Origin: Buchnera aphidicola (Floraphis choui)
GTDB taxonomy: Bacteria; Pseudomonadota; Gammaproteobacteria; Enterobacterales; Enterobacteriaceae
NCBI GenBank assembly: GCA_039830045.1
Contig: CP140044.1
Coordinates: 248,001 to 312,000, forward strand
Length of the DNA stretch: 64,000 nt
Direction: 5' to 3'
A model generated the notes under the pieces. It was not told where the DNA came from and did not search any database. It saw only the letters and a list, made by a program, of their open reading frames with translations. This document shows, one piece after another, positions 21,084 through 30,297 of this stretch (position 1 is its first letter; the number at the start of each line of letters is the position of its first letter). The position numbers and the translations under genes are program-made.

Positions 21084-21190
21084 AATTATTTCATATATTA
21101 GTATATGAATAAACCTTATTTATATTTTGAATTGTACAAAACATTTTATTTTATAGAAATAAAATATTATATTATTTGGAGTATATATTG

Positions 21191-21760
21191 ATGAACATGA
21201 AAAGAGAACCATTAAATAAGAATGATATCAATGATGTCAATTTAGATGATTGTAAATCAAAAGCAAATCAAAATGTTAATAAAGAACAAGTAGATGTACT
21301 TAATAATACCATCATAAATCTTAAAGAAGAATTATTAGCACAAAAGTTATTATCAAAAGAAAAAATAAAGTTATATCATAATAGAGTAAAAAAAAATTTA
21401 GATGATACTTATAAATTTTCTTTAAATAATTTTATTAGTTCTTTACTTCCTACTATTGATAATATTGAGTACGCATTGAAATTATTTAATAAAAACGATA
21501 AGAACTTAATGCCTGTATTCGATGAATTAAAAATAATTTTAAAGAATTTTTTAAAATTATTAAAACAATTCGGTTTAGAACCAATAGATGATTCAAATAT
21601 TTTATTTGATCCTAATATACATCAAGCTATAACTATGAAACATTCTAACGATATAAAAGAAAATTATGTTATTTCAATTATGCAAAAAGGATATCTATTA
21701 AATGGAAGATTATTACGTCCAGCAATGGTTATAGTATCTAAACCAAATGATAAAACTTAA
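21191..21760 (+). CDS. grpE: nucleotide exchange factor GrpE
   Basis: Co-chaperone that releases ADP from DnaK. The 189-residue product has a charged, poorly conserved N-terminus, a long central coiled coil (residues about 35-90) and the C-terminal beta domain with LEPIDDSNILFDPNIHQAI and GYLLNGRLLRPAMVIVSK, the GrpE signature. I choose the ATG at 21191 because a GGAG ribosome-binding site lies at 21178-21181; an in-frame TTG at 21176 would place the start inside that site. It ends in a hairpin shared with the convergent rnfH. Confidence 0.95.
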   Translation: MNMKREPLNKNDINDVNLDDCKSKANQNVNKEQVDVLNNTIINLKEELLAQKLLSKEKIKLYHNRVKKNLDDTYKFSLNNFISSLLPTIDNIEYALKLFNKNDKNLMPVFDELKIILKNFLKLLKQFGLEPIDDSNILFDPNIHQAITMKHSNDIKENYVISIMQKGYLLNGRLLRPAMVIVSKPNDKT

Positions 21761-21779
21761 ATTATGAAAGATATTTTTA

Positions 21780-21819
21780 TTGCAGAAAATAATAACTATA
21801 TATTTTATATTTTCTGCAA
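21780..21819. terminator. hairpin between convergent grpE and rnfH
   Basis: A perfect 12-bp inverted repeat, TTGCAGAAAATA (21780-21791) and TATTTTCTGCAA (21808-21819), with a 16-base loop. It lies in the 78-base gap between two converging genes and could act on either strand. A T5 run precedes it, which would be an A run for transcripts from the left. Confidence 0.7.
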
Positions 21820-21838
21820 GAATATGAATAAAAGAACT

Positions 21839-22120
21839 TTATATTTTTCTTAATAAGATTTTTTTTCGTCTTAACTCTCTTGGATTTATTAATAGTGGTC
21901 TATAAATTTCAATTCGATCTCTATGGTTTACAAGATCTGTTAAGTTAACTATTTTCCCATAAATACCTACATTATTTTGTCTTATATCTATTATTTTTGT
22001 ATCAACAATTTTAGAAAGTAGTATTGCTTTCTCTACAGAAATTCTATGTTTTAATATAATTTTCTTTATATATTGTTGATCTTTTAAAGCATATATAACA
22101 ACAATTTTAATTGGTTTCAT
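21839..22120 (-). CDS. rnfH: RnfH / RatB family ubiquitin-fold protein
   Basis: Small protein (93 residues) of the UPF0125 family, E. coli RatB (YfjF). It matches through VIYALKDQQYIKKI, KIIDIRQNNVGIYGK and the strongly conserved VNHRDRIEIYRPLLINPRELRRKK. The fold is a beta-grasp; the biochemical role is not settled (RatB forms a toxin-antitoxin-named pair with RatA, RnfH is linked to rnf loci elsewhere). ratA is not visible. It is divergent from smpB, preserving the E. coli ratAB-smpB neighbourhood. Confidence 0.88.
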   Translation of the reverse strand: MKPIKIVVIYALKDQQYIKKIILKHRISVEKAILLSKIVDTKIIDIRQNNVGIYGKIVNLTDLVNHRDRIEIYRPLLINPRELRRKKILLRKI

Positions 22121-22249
22121 TTTATGTTATATTTACGGTAATTATTTATAAGTGTAATAATAATATTGATAGAATTAACGTTGCAAATATTTATAAAAAT
22201 AAGATAAGTAAAACGTATGATTTTATTAAATTTGAGGTTAGAATTTATA

Positions 22250-22738
22250 ATGATAAATAAAAAACTAAATCATTCAATCGTAAATATTGCTGTTAATAGA
22301 AAAGCAAAGCATAAGTATTTTATAGAAGATACTTTAGAAGCAGGTTTAGTACTATTAGGTTGGGAAGTTAAAGCATTTAAATCAGGTCATGTAAATATTA
22401 GTGATAGTTATATTTCTTTCAATTTAGGCGAAGTTTATTTAATTGGATCACAATTTAGCGCTCTTCATACTACTAATTTGCATACTTTACGTAATTTTTC
22501 TAGACATCGAAAAGTATTATTAAATAAAAACGAGAACGTTTTTTTATATAATAAAGTTTATAAAAGTGGTTATACAGCTATAGTTTTATCATTTTTTTTA
22601 AAAAATAATTGGTGCAAAATGAATATAGCTGTTGCAAAAGGAAAAACACAATTTGAAAAACGTGAAGCAGAAAAGAAATCTCAATGGAAACTAGAAAAAA
22701 ATAGAATTATGAAAAAACAAATTAATCGTTGTAATTGA
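22250..22738 (+). CDS. smpB: SsrA-binding protein SmpB
   Basis: Binds tmRNA and delivers it to stalled ribosomes for trans-translation. The 162-residue product (E. coli 160) shows NRKAKHKYFIEDTLEAGLVL, GWEVKAFKSGHVNISDSYI, the RKVLLNKNE segment and the basic tail WKLEKNRIMKK. I start at the ATG at 22250, which has GAGG at 22234-22237 and gives the E. coli-like N-terminus; the in-frame ATG at 22217 lacks a clear site. The tmRNA gene is not in the window. Confidence 0.95.
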   Translation: MINKKLNHSIVNIAVNRKAKHKYFIEDTLEAGLVLLGWEVKAFKSGHVNISDSYISFNLGEVYLIGSQFSALHTTNLHTLRNFSRHRKVLLNKNENVFLYNKVYKSGYTAIVLSFFLKNNWCKMNIAVAKGKTQFEKREAEKKSQWKLEKNRIMKKQINRCN

Positions 22739-22774
22739 TCAATATTTATATAATAAACTTTTTCAGGCAGACAC

Positions 22775-23242
22775 ATGAATAAAAATGATATATATTTTAT
22801 GAAATACGCTATTAAGTTTGCTAAATTGGCTGAGATAAAAGAAGAAGTTCCTGTTGGAGCAGTTCTAGTTTTAAATAATAAAATTATTGGAAAAGGTTCA
22901 AATAGTTCTATTTCTAAACATGATCCTACTGCTCATGCTGAAGTAATAGCATTACGTATAGGAGGATTATACTTAAAAAATTATCGTTTATTAAGTACAA
23001 CATTATATGTAACATTAGAACCATGTTTTATGTGTTATGGAGCGATTATACATAGTAGAATTTCTCGATTAGTATTTGGAACAAGTTATAATAATAAAAG
23101 TAATTATAACTTTATAAAAAGTAATGTTTTAAAACATATAAAAAAAAATAAAATAATAATTACAGAAAACGTTTTAGAGCAAGAGTGTACAAGTATATTA
23201 CAAAAATTTTTTAAAAATAGAAGAAAAAATAATTATTTATAA
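22775..23242 (+). CDS. tadA: tRNA-specific adenosine deaminase
   Basis: Converts A34 to inosine in tRNA-Arg(ACG) so that it can read CGN codons. The 155-residue product has the zinc deaminase motifs: PTAHAEVIAL (zinc histidine and catalytic glutamate) and LEPCFMCYGAI (the two zinc cysteines). N-terminus matches E. coli (FMKYAIKFAKLAEIKEEVPVGAV). It follows smpB by 36 bases and converges on acpS with a 14-base gap. Confidence 0.96.
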   Translation: MNKNDIYFMKYAIKFAKLAEIKEEVPVGAVLVLNNKIIGKGSNSSISKHDPTAHAEVIALRIGGLYLKNYRLLSTTLYVTLEPCFMCYGAIIHSRISRLVFGTSYNNKSNYNFIKSNVLKHIKKNKIIITENVLEQECTSILQKFFKNRRKNNYL

Positions 23243-23256
23243 AATATCGTATAATC

Positions 23257-23640
23257 TTATTTATTTTCAGCAATAACAATAGTGGATATATAAAATTTTT
23301 CGTCACTTAAACTTACGTGAATTAAATTAATATTCAAGAATTTAGCAATTATTTTTGCTTTTTTAAATAATCTCAAATGTGGTTTCCCCAATTTGTTATG
23401 ATACAATTCAAAGTTATTAAATTTTATTCCATTTTTTATTCCTGTTCCCAATGCTTTTGAAGCTGCTTCTTTAACAGAAAACCTTTTTGCTAAAAAGATA
23501 ATAGGATTACTACTTCGTTTATATTCATTAAGTTCATATTTAGATAATATTCGATGAGAAAGTTTTTCTCCTAATTTTAAAACAATATTTTTAATTCTTT
23601 CTATAGATAAAATATCTATGCCTATACCAATAATACTCAT
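23257..23640 (-). CDS. acpS: holo-[acyl-carrier-protein] synthase
   Basis: Transfers the 4'-phosphopantetheine arm from coenzyme A to apo-ACP, needed for fatty acid, lipoate and biotin precursor synthesis. The 127-residue product (E. coli 126) has GIGIDILSIERI with the magnesium-binding aspartate near residue 9, and KRFSVKEAASKALGTGI with the catalytic glutamate. It is the last gene of the lepA-lepB-rnc-era-acpS run; E. coli has recO and pdxJ between era and acpS, both lost here. Confidence 0.95.
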   Translation of the reverse strand: MSIIGIGIDILSIERIKNIVLKLGEKLSHRILSKYELNEYKRSSNPIIFLAKRFSVKEAASKALGTGIKNGIKFNNFELYHNKLGKPHLRLFKKAKIIAKFLNINLIHVSLSDEKFYISTIVIAENK

Positions 23641-23659
23641 ATAATTTAATAATCCTTAA

Positions 23660-24526
23660 TTAATAAAGTTTGTATCGTGAATCTTTTCGCACAAAAAGTG
23701 AAAGATATACTGATTTTTTAAAGTATCGCTCTAATTCTCTTCTAGCTATACTACCACATAATTTTATTTTTTTCCCTTTATGTCCGATAATAATTTTTTT
23801 ATGTTGGCTATTATTAACAATTATTATAGCTTCTATAATATAAGTTTTTTTTTTCAAAAAATTAATATTTTCAATGTAAATTTTGATTGAATAAGGAAGT
23901 TCTTTTCCTAAATAAAATATAAATTTTTCTCTAATGATTTCTTTAACATGAAAGTATAAACTATGATTTATTATTTGATTAGGTGAAAATTTTGGTTTAG
24001 AAATAGGTAAAAATTTTTTAACTATTTTCGATAAAATATCAATATTTTCCCCAGTTTTCCCTGAAATAGGTAAAATATCTTGAAACGAATATTTCTTTCT
24101 TAGTAATTCTATATAAGGTAATAGAATTGTTTTTTTTAAAATTTTGTCGTTTTTATTGATAATGGCTATTATAGGAGTATTATTTTTTTTTATAGTATTT
24201 AAAACTAAATCGTCTTCTAATGTCCAATTAGTTTTATTTAAAACTAATAATACTAATTCTGCAGTATTACATATTTTATTAATATAATGGTATTTTGTTG
24301 TATTAATATAATTTGTATATTTGTATGATATTCCAGGTGTATCTGTATAAATTGCTTGAAAACCTTTATCGTTTTGAATTCCAATAATGTTATTTTGAGT
24401 AGTATTTGGTTTTTTAGAAACTATAGATATTTTAGATTTTATTAATTTGTTAATTATCGTTGATTTTCCTACATTTGGTTTTCCAACAATTATAATTGTC
24501 CCGCAATGGTTTATTTTGTCTTTCAC
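23660..24526 (-). CDS. era: GTPase Era
   Basis: Ras-like GTPase that binds the 3' end of 16S rRNA and helps assemble the 30S subunit. The 288-residue product has G1 [10 protein letters not shown]3 DTPG, G4 NKND, G5 ISGK and a C-terminal KH domain with [21 protein letters not shown]. It overlaps rnc by 4 bases (ATGA), indicating coupled translation. An in-frame run of ten A in the coding strand (23845-23854) encodes the KKK in the KH domain at residue about 225; slippage there would produce some frameshifted transcripts. Confidence 0.96.
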   Translation of the reverse strand: MKDKINHCGTIIIVGKPNVGKSTIINKLIKSKISIVSKKPNTTQNNIIGIQNDKGFQAIYTDTPGISYKYTNYINTTKYHYINKICNTAELVLLVLNKTNWTLEDDLVLNTIKKNNTPIIAIINKNDKILKKTILLPYIELLRKKYSFQDILPISGKTGENIDILSKIVKKFLPISKPKFSPNQIINHSLYFHVKEIIREKFIFYLGKELPYSIKIYIENINFLKKKTYIIEAIIIVNNSQHKKIIIGHKGKKIKLCGSIARRELERYFKKSVYLSLFVRKDSRYKLY

Positions 24527-25203
24527 TCTAACCCCAACTTAATTAATGCACTTTGTGCGGCTTCTTGTTCTGCTTTTCTTCTGCTAGAACCAATTCCAAT
24601 GAACTTTTCATGCATCCCAGTAATTTCGCAATAAATAGTAAATAATTGGTTGTGTGCTTCTCCATATACTTGTTCTACTAAATATTCAGGTAATGGCAAA
24701 TGTTTTGATTGTAAATACTCTTGCAATCTTGTTTTTGGATCTTTTTGAGTATCCCCAGGACTGATTCTTTCTAGCCTTTTTTTATACCATTTTAAAATTA
24801 ATTTTTCTACTGTTCTTAAATTACTATCTAAAAATATACTACCAATAAGTGCTTCTATGGTATTTGCTAATATTGATTCTCTTCTAAAGCCTCCACTTTT
24901 TAGTTCTCCTTGTCCTAATTGTAAGTAATGACCTAAATTAAATTCATGTGCTATTTTTGCTAAGGTATTGCCTCTAACTAAAGTAGCTCGCATTCGGCTC
25001 ATATCTCCTTCATTAACATTAGGGAAATAGTGGTAAAGAGCATTAGCTATTACAAAACTTAAAATAGAATCTCCTAAAAATTCAAGTCTTTCATTATGTT
25101 TGCTATTCGCACTTCTATGAGTTAACGCTTGAACTAATAAATTTTTTTTAGTAAAAGTATATCCTAAAGTCTTTTGTAATTTTCGTACTACATTATGATT
25201 CAT
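24523..25203 (-). CDS. rnc: ribonuclease III, with Asn at metal-site position 114
   Basis: Double-strand-specific endonuclease that processes rRNA precursors. The 226-residue product aligns without gaps to E. coli RNase III: signature [12 protein letters not shown] (E38, D45 present), the second acidic motif as [10 protein letters not shown] (E117 present, D114 replaced by Asn, codon AAT at 24862-24864) and a C-terminal dsRNA-binding domain ending in [18 protein letters not shown]. It lies between lepB and era in the conserved operon. The presumed substrate, the 16S precursor stem, is also in this window. Confidence 0.96.
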   Translation of the reverse strand: MNHNVVRKLQKTLGYTFTKKNLLVQALTHRSANSKHNERLEFLGDSILSFVIANALYHYFPNVNEGDMSRMRATLVRGNTLAKIAHEFNLGHYLQLGQGELKSGGFRRESILANTIEALIGSIFLDSNLRTVEKLILKWYKKRLERISPGDTQKDPKTRLQEYLQSKHLPLPEYLVEQVYGEAHNQLFTIYCEITGMHEKFIGIGSSRRKAEQEAAQSALIKLGLE

Positions 25204-25290
25204 GTTGTTGCCAATTATACTAATTTATATATTAATTAATAATTTTATATATATTTTATCATAAGAAATATTAGTATATTTTAAATTATT

Positions 25291-26240
25291 TTAATATATA
25301 CTTCCAATTCGATTTATTCGAATTCCTTTTGGCCAACTATTTTCTTCTTTTTTGAAGCTCATCCATATGATAGTAGCTTTTCCTATTAAATTCGTTTCTG
25401 GAACAAAGCCCCAATAACGACTATCTAAACTGTTATCTCTATTATCGCCCATGACAAAATACATATTTTTTGGTACAACCCACGTTCCTCTTTTTTGATT
25501 AGATTGTTTAAAATACATAATATCTTCGTCTATTATTTCTTTAGAAAATAATATTTTATATATTAATTTTTCTAATTTTTCTGTGCATATATTTAAACGA
25601 AAGGTATTTTTATTTGTTTGTTTTTGATTATTAAAAAAGCTGTTAAAAGGGATTAATTTTGAATTGTTCTCAAATTTTTGAATAAAATTGCTTGGTTTTG
25701 AATAAATATGAGAAAAAAATAATGTTGTTGTATGATGTTTTTTTTGAGTATCTTTAAATTGTATAATTAAATTTTTAGTATATGAATCATAAGTAATTTT
25801 ATCTCCAGGTAGCCCAATTACTCGTTTAATATAATTTAAATGTTTATTGTTTGGATGCTTAAAAACTATTATTTCACCACGTTTAGGATGGTTTATATTA
25901 ATTAATGTATTATGAGTGATAGGATTTTTAATTCCATAAGCAAACTTTTGTACTAATATAAAATCTCCTACTAATAGAGTAGGCATCATTGATCTAGATG
26001 GAATTTGAAAAGGTTCATATACAAAAGAACGAATTAAAAATACTATGAAAAAAATAGGAAACAAAGATGCTATAAATTGAATATAATTTTGAAGGGATAC
26101 AGATAGTTTTAGATTATTATTAACATTAGTAACTATTGAATTTTTTTTTTAAAATATTTTTCTATTTTTTCAAATATCCATAATATTCCAGTAATTAATG
26201 TAATTATTAATAAAAATATGATTAAATGATCGTTATCCAT
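25291..26240 (-). pseudogene. lepB: signal peptidase I, frameshifted at an A10 run (possibly rescued by slippage)
   Basis: Removes signal peptides from exported proteins; inner membrane enzyme. The ATG at 26240 opens a frame that matches the first membrane segment of E. coli LepB (LLIITLITGILW, then lysine-rich) but hits a stop after residue 35. The body from the second membrane segment onward (FPIFFIVFLIRSFVYEPFQIPSRSMMP with the catalytic serine, YIKRVIGLPGD with the catalytic lysine, MGDNRDNSLDSRYWG) is intact in another frame. The two join exactly if the ten-T run at 26141-26150 (A10 in the coding strand) is read as eleven, giving 316 residues (E. coli 324). All active-site residues survive, so I think the gene is functional through slippage, or the run is miscounted. 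Starts 23 bases after lepA. Confidence 0.85.
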
Positions 26241-26263
26241 AATATTTTTTTATTTATCGAATG

Positions 26264-28057
26264 TTAATTTGTTTTGTTATTTAATATAGATAGAAATACT
26301 TCTTTAGGTACACTAATATTACCTATTTGTTTCATTTTCTTTTTTCCAATTTTTTGTTTTTCTAATAGTTTTCTTTTTCTAGTTACATCTCCTCCATAAC
26401 ATTTTGCTAATACGTTTTTTCTTAATTGTTTAATAGTAGCCCGTATAATAATTTTTTTACCTATCATAGCTTGAATAATAATGTCAAATTGATGCCGTGG
26501 AATTAACGTTTTCATTTTTTCTATTATCTTACGTGTTTGAGTAATTAATTTAGTTTTATGTATAATTAATGATAGGGCATCAATTTTTTTATAATTTACC
26601 AATATGTCTAGTTTGTCCATATCAGAAGTTTTATAAGACTTAAAATTATATTCTAATGATGCATATCCACTGGATTTAGATTTTAATCGATCAAAAAAAT
26701 TTAATATGATTTCTGACATTGGTATGTCATAGTATAATAATACTTGATTTCCGTAATATATTAAATTTCTTTGTATCCCCCTTTTATGCGAACATAATAA
26801 TAATATATTTCCTAAGTATTTAATTGGAAGTAGAATTTTACATTCAGCAATAGGTTCTTGAATTTTTTTAATCATATTATATTGAGGAAATTTAGCTGGA
26901 GAATCAAGATATAATACTTTGTCATTATACGTTTTTATTCTATATATCACAGTAGGTGCAGTAGTTATTATTTCTAAATTATATTCTCGTTCTAATCTCG
27001 CTTGTACAATTTCCATATGCAATAATCCTAAAAAACCACATCTAAATCCGAATCCTAATGCGATAGAAGTTTCAGGTTCATAAAATAGAGATGAATCATT
27101 TAAACTTAATTTTTCTAGTGCATTTTTAAATATGTGAAATTGATTTGATTGAATAGTAAATAAGCCTGCGTAAATTTTAGGTTTAACTTTTTTAAAACCA
27201 GGTAACGTATATTCTGAAGAACTATGAAAAGAAGTTAACGTGTCGCCAACAGGTGCTTCACCAACTTTTCTAATTCCACAAATAATCCAACCTATTTCTC
27301 CGCATTTTAATTGATCTTTGTATATCTTTTTAGGAGTAAATATTCCTATTTTTTCTACAGAATAAACTTTTTTTGTACTCATTATTTTAATTTTAGATTT
27401 TATTCTAAGAATCCCATTTTTTATACAAATTAAGGATACTATTCCTAAATAATTATCAAACCATGAATCAATAATTAATGCTTGTAAATCGTTATTTATA
27501 TTTCCTTTAGGTGATGAAATTTTGTGTATAATACGTTCTAATAAATTAACAATTCCTTCACCTGTTTTACCTGAACAATATATTGAATTTTTTGTAGAAA
27601 TTCCTATAATTTGTTCTATATCTTTTTCTACTTTTCTAGGGTTAGAATTAGGTAAATCAATTTTATTTAAGACTGGTATGATATTTAAATTCATATCTAG
27701 AGCTTTTCGACAATTAGATACAGTTTGTGCTTCTATTCCTTGAACTGAATCTACAATTAATAGTACACCTTCGCAAGCGAATAAAGATCGTGATACTTCA
27801 TATGAAAAATCTACATGTCCTGGAGTATCAATAAAATTCAATTGATACGTTTTATTTTTTTTAGATGTATATTTTATCGATACACTTTGAGCTTTAATTG
27901 TTATTCCTCTCTCTTTTTCTAGTTCCATTGAATCTAATACTTGAGAACACATTTCTCTTTCCGATAATCCTCCACAAATTTGAATAAGCCTATCAGAAAT
28001 AGTAGATTTTCCATGATCAATATGAGCAATAATACAAAAATTTCTTATTTCTTTCAT
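26264..28057 (-). CDS. lepA: elongation factor 4 (LepA)
   Basis: Ribosome-bound GTPase, related to EF-G, thought to act on stalled or misassembled ribosomes. The 597-residue product has the GTPase motifs [16 protein letters not shown] and NKIDLPN, domain II, and the LepA-specific C-terminus with [25 protein letters not shown] start at the ATG at 28057 ([17 protein letters not shown]), matching E. coli; an in-frame ATG six codons upstream is less likely. First gene of the lepA-lepB-rnc-era-acpS run. Confidence 0.97.
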   Translation of the reverse strand: MKEIRNFCIIAHIDHGKSTISDRLIQICGGLSEREMCSQVLDSMELEKERGITIKAQSVSIKYTSKKNKTYQLNFIDTPGHVDFSYEVSRSLFACEGVLLIVDSVQGIEAQTVSNCRKALDMNLNIIPVLNKIDLPNSNPRKVEKDIEQIIGISTKNSIYCSGKTGEGIVNLLERIIHKISSPKGNINNDLQALIIDSWFDNYLGIVSLICIKNGILRIKSKIKIMSTKKVYSVEKIGIFTPKKIYKDQLKCGEIGWIICGIRKVGEAPVGDTLTSFHSSSEYTLPGFKKVKPKIYAGLFTIQSNQFHIFKNALEKLSLNDSSLFYEPETSIALGFGFRCGFLGLLHMEIVQARLEREYNLEIITTAPTVIYRIKTYNDKVLYLDSPAKFPQYNMIKKIQEPIAECKILLPIKYLGNILLLCSHKRGIQRNLIYYGNQVLLYYDIPMSEIILNFFDRLKSKSSGYASLEYNFKSYKTSDMDKLDILVNYKKIDALSLIIHKTKLITQTRKIIEKMKTLIPRHQFDIIIQAMIGKKIIIRATIKQLRKNVLAKCYGGDVTRKRKLLEKQKIGKKKMKQIGNISVPKEVFLSILNNKTN

Positions 28058-28454
28058 TGAATTTAAAATTACCATTTATATGATTAAATTATGTTACTAT
28101 TTTTAAATAAATTACGTGTTACTTAAAATTTTGTGAATATATTTCATATAATTTTGTAGTATTTTAGTTTTTTATTAACAATTATTAAAAATAAACAAAC
28201 GTTTTAAAATGTAAATAATACATTTGTATATAAATTATTAATAATATCAACGTATAAGTTATATTATTATAGTTTAATAGTATAGTATAGATAATTAAAA
28301 TATTTTATTACATTATTAAATTTATTTATTGTTTATAGATTTATATGATATAAATTAATACTTAATAAAATATACTATATTAACTAATGATGCCATTAAT
28401 AATTTTAAATAAAATTTTTTAATGAAGTGTTCTTATTTTTAGATAACTAATAAT
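28058..28454. other. A/T-rich divergent spacer between lepA and mnmA
   Basis: About 400 bases with almost no G or C. It must hold the promoters of the lepA operon and of mnmA, but -10-like sequences are so frequent that I cannot single any out. I see no open frame with recognisable homology, no RNA gene and no repeat of note. Confidence 0.6.
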
Positions 28455-29567
28455 ATGTTAAAATCAAAAAAAAAAGTAATTTTAGCAATGTCTGGAGGTG
28501 TAGATTCATCTGTATCTGCATGGATTTTAAAACAACAAAATTATCAAGTAGAAGGATTATTCATGAAAAATTGGGAGGAAAATGATAGTAATGTTTATTG
28601 TTCTTCAAAAAAGGATTTAGCGGATGCTGAAAAAGTTTGTAATCATTTAGGAATTCGTTTGAACAAGGTTAATTTTTCTTTTGAATATTGGGAAAATGTA
28701 TTTAAAATATTTTTAAAAGAATATGAATTAGGAAGAACACCTAATCCTGATGTATTATGCAATAAAGAAATAAAATTTAAGGTATTTTACGAATTTGCTG
28801 TTAATAATTTAGGGGCAGATTTTATTGCTACCGGGCATTATGTTCGAAAAAAAAAATTCAACAAATTATTGTGTTTATTACGTGGGGTTGATACTAATAA
28901 AGATCAAAGTTATTTCTTATATACTATTAATAGACATATTCTTAAAAAATGTTTATTTCCATTAGGGAAATTAACAAAAAAAGTAGTACGAAAAATTGCG
29001 CAACGTTTAAATTTATCTACTTTCAATAAAAAAAATTCTACTGGAATTTGTTTTATCAATCCAAAAAATATTAATACATTTCTGGAAACTTATTTCCCTA
29101 AAAAGATAGGAGATATAGTAACTACTTCTGGTAAAATAATAGGTCAACATAATGGAGTAATATACTATACTTTAGGTCAAAGAAAAGGACTAGGTATAGG
29201 GGGAATAAAAGGTTTTAAAAATATTCCATGGTATGTAGTAGATAAAAATATTAATTATAATTCTTTAACTGTTGCTCAAGGTAAAAACAATTATTATTTG
29301 ATGTCTATAGGATTAATAGCACATCAAGTACATTGGATTAATAATATTAAATTAAATAAAAATCCTTTTTCTTGTGTAGTAAAAATACGGTATTGTCATA
29401 AAGATGTTTCTTGCAAAATATTTTTATATAAATCAAACTTTGTAAAGGTGCTTTTTAAACATCCAATTTCATCTATTACTCCTGGACAATCTGCAGTGTT
29501 TTATCTATCAGAATTATGTCTTGGAGGGGGGATAATTAAAGAAAGATTACCTATGTTAACGTTATGA
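28455..29567 (+). CDS. mnmA: tRNA-specific 2-thiouridylase MnmA
   Basis: Installs sulfur at U34 of tRNA-Lys, tRNA-Glu and tRNA-Gln. The 370-residue product has the PP-loop AMSGGVDSSVSAW, FMKNWEE, the first catalytic cysteine in NPDVLCNKEIKF, the second in STGICFI, and the C-terminal GQSAVFYLSELCLGGGII. Two ten-A runs lie in frame, at 28466-28475 (codons 4-7, MLKSKKKV) and 28847-28856 (VRKKKF); both are potential slippage sites. It heads the mnmA-hflD-purB block, the same order as in E. coli. Confidence 0.97.
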   Translation: MLKSKKKVILAMSGGVDSSVSAWILKQQNYQVEGLFMKNWEENDSNVYCSSKKDLADAEKVCNHLGIRLNKVNFSFEYWENVFKIFLKEYELGRTPNPDVLCNKEIKFKVFYEFAVNNLGADFIATGHYVRKKKFNKLLCLLRGVDTNKDQSYFLYTINRHILKKCLFPLGKLTKKVVRKIAQRLNLSTFNKKNSTGICFINPKNINTFLETYFPKKIGDIVTTSGKIIGQHNGVIYYTLGQRKGLGIGGIKGFKNIPWYVVDKNINYNSLTVAQGKNNYYLMSIGLIAHQVHWINNIKLNKNPFSCVVKIRYCHKDVSCKIFLYKSNFVKVLFKHPISSITPGQSAVFYLSELCLGGGIIKERLPMLTL

Positions 29568-29605
29568 GTAAACTATAGAGTTTCATATTTTAGGAAAATG
29601 TAATT

Positions 29606-30241
29606 GTGACTAAAAATTTTTATTCGATTATGTTATCTCTTTCTGGAATTTGTCAATCTGTTGCTATCGTATGTCAATTGTCTCAAACTGGAATGTGTAA
29701 TAATAGTGCGTTCAAAATTGGTATTGATAGTATATTAAATATTCATCCACAAACTACATTATCTGTATATGGAAATTCAGAAAAAAATTTAAAATTAGGT
29801 ATAACAACTTTATTATCTTTATTAAATAATTCCAATAGCTATATTACATCAGGGAAAATACTTCGTTATATATTAAAAATAATTATTTTGGAAAAAAAAT
29901 TAAAAAGAAATATTATTTGTAAAAAAATATTATTTGATCAAATATCTATATTAATTGAAAAAAATGTAAACTGTGTTAATTCATATGATATATTAACTGA
30001 TCAGCTGTCAAAAATATATTTAGATACAATTAGCAAACTAGGATCACGTATTCAAATTTTTGGATCACAAGATATATTGAGAAATATGTTAATTCAAAAC
30101 AAAATTCGTTGTGCATTACTCTCAGGAATTCGTTCAGCTGTTTTGTGGAGACAGATAGGTGGTAATTTTTTTCAGCTTATTTTTTTTAGAAATCAAATAT
30201 ATAATCAAGCTAATAATACATTCAAAAATTTTTTTTCTTAA
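29606..30241 (+). CDS. hflD: HflD-like membrane-associated regulator
   Basis: Homologue of E. coli HflD (YcfC), a peripheral membrane protein first described as modulating lysogenisation by phage lambda through CII; its general role is unclear. The 211-residue product matches through LSLSGICQSVAIVCQLSQTG, the STLAVFG-like TTLSVYGNSEKNLKLG and RSAVLWRQIGGNFFQL. It starts with GTG preceded by AGGA. Its retention between mnmA and purB may reflect operon position or an unknown housekeeping role. Confidence 0.92.
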   Translation: MTKNFYSIMLSLSGICQSVAIVCQLSQTGMCNNSAFKIGIDSILNIHPQTTLSVYGNSEKNLKLGITTLLSLLNNSNSYITSGKILRYILKIIILEKKLKRNIICKKILFDQISILIEKNVNCVNSYDILTDQLSKIYLDTISKLGSRIQIFGSQDILRNMLIQNKIRCALLSGIRSAVLWRQIGGNFFQLIFFRNQIYNQANNTFKNFFS

Positions 30242-30297
30242 ACTTTTAATTATGAATTTAAAAATTTTTTGTATTCTTAAAAAGGGGTAAGTAAATA

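Noticed and set aside
21084..21190. A heat-shock (sigma32) promoter before grpE
   Set aside because: A weak TTGAA-like element is present but no CCCCAT-type -10 box at the right distance; not supportable.
26050..26064. TTG at 26064 as the true lepB start
   Set aside because: It lacks a convincing ribosome-binding site, and a conserved first membrane segment lies upstream in the frame joined by the A10 run. I keep it only as an alternative.
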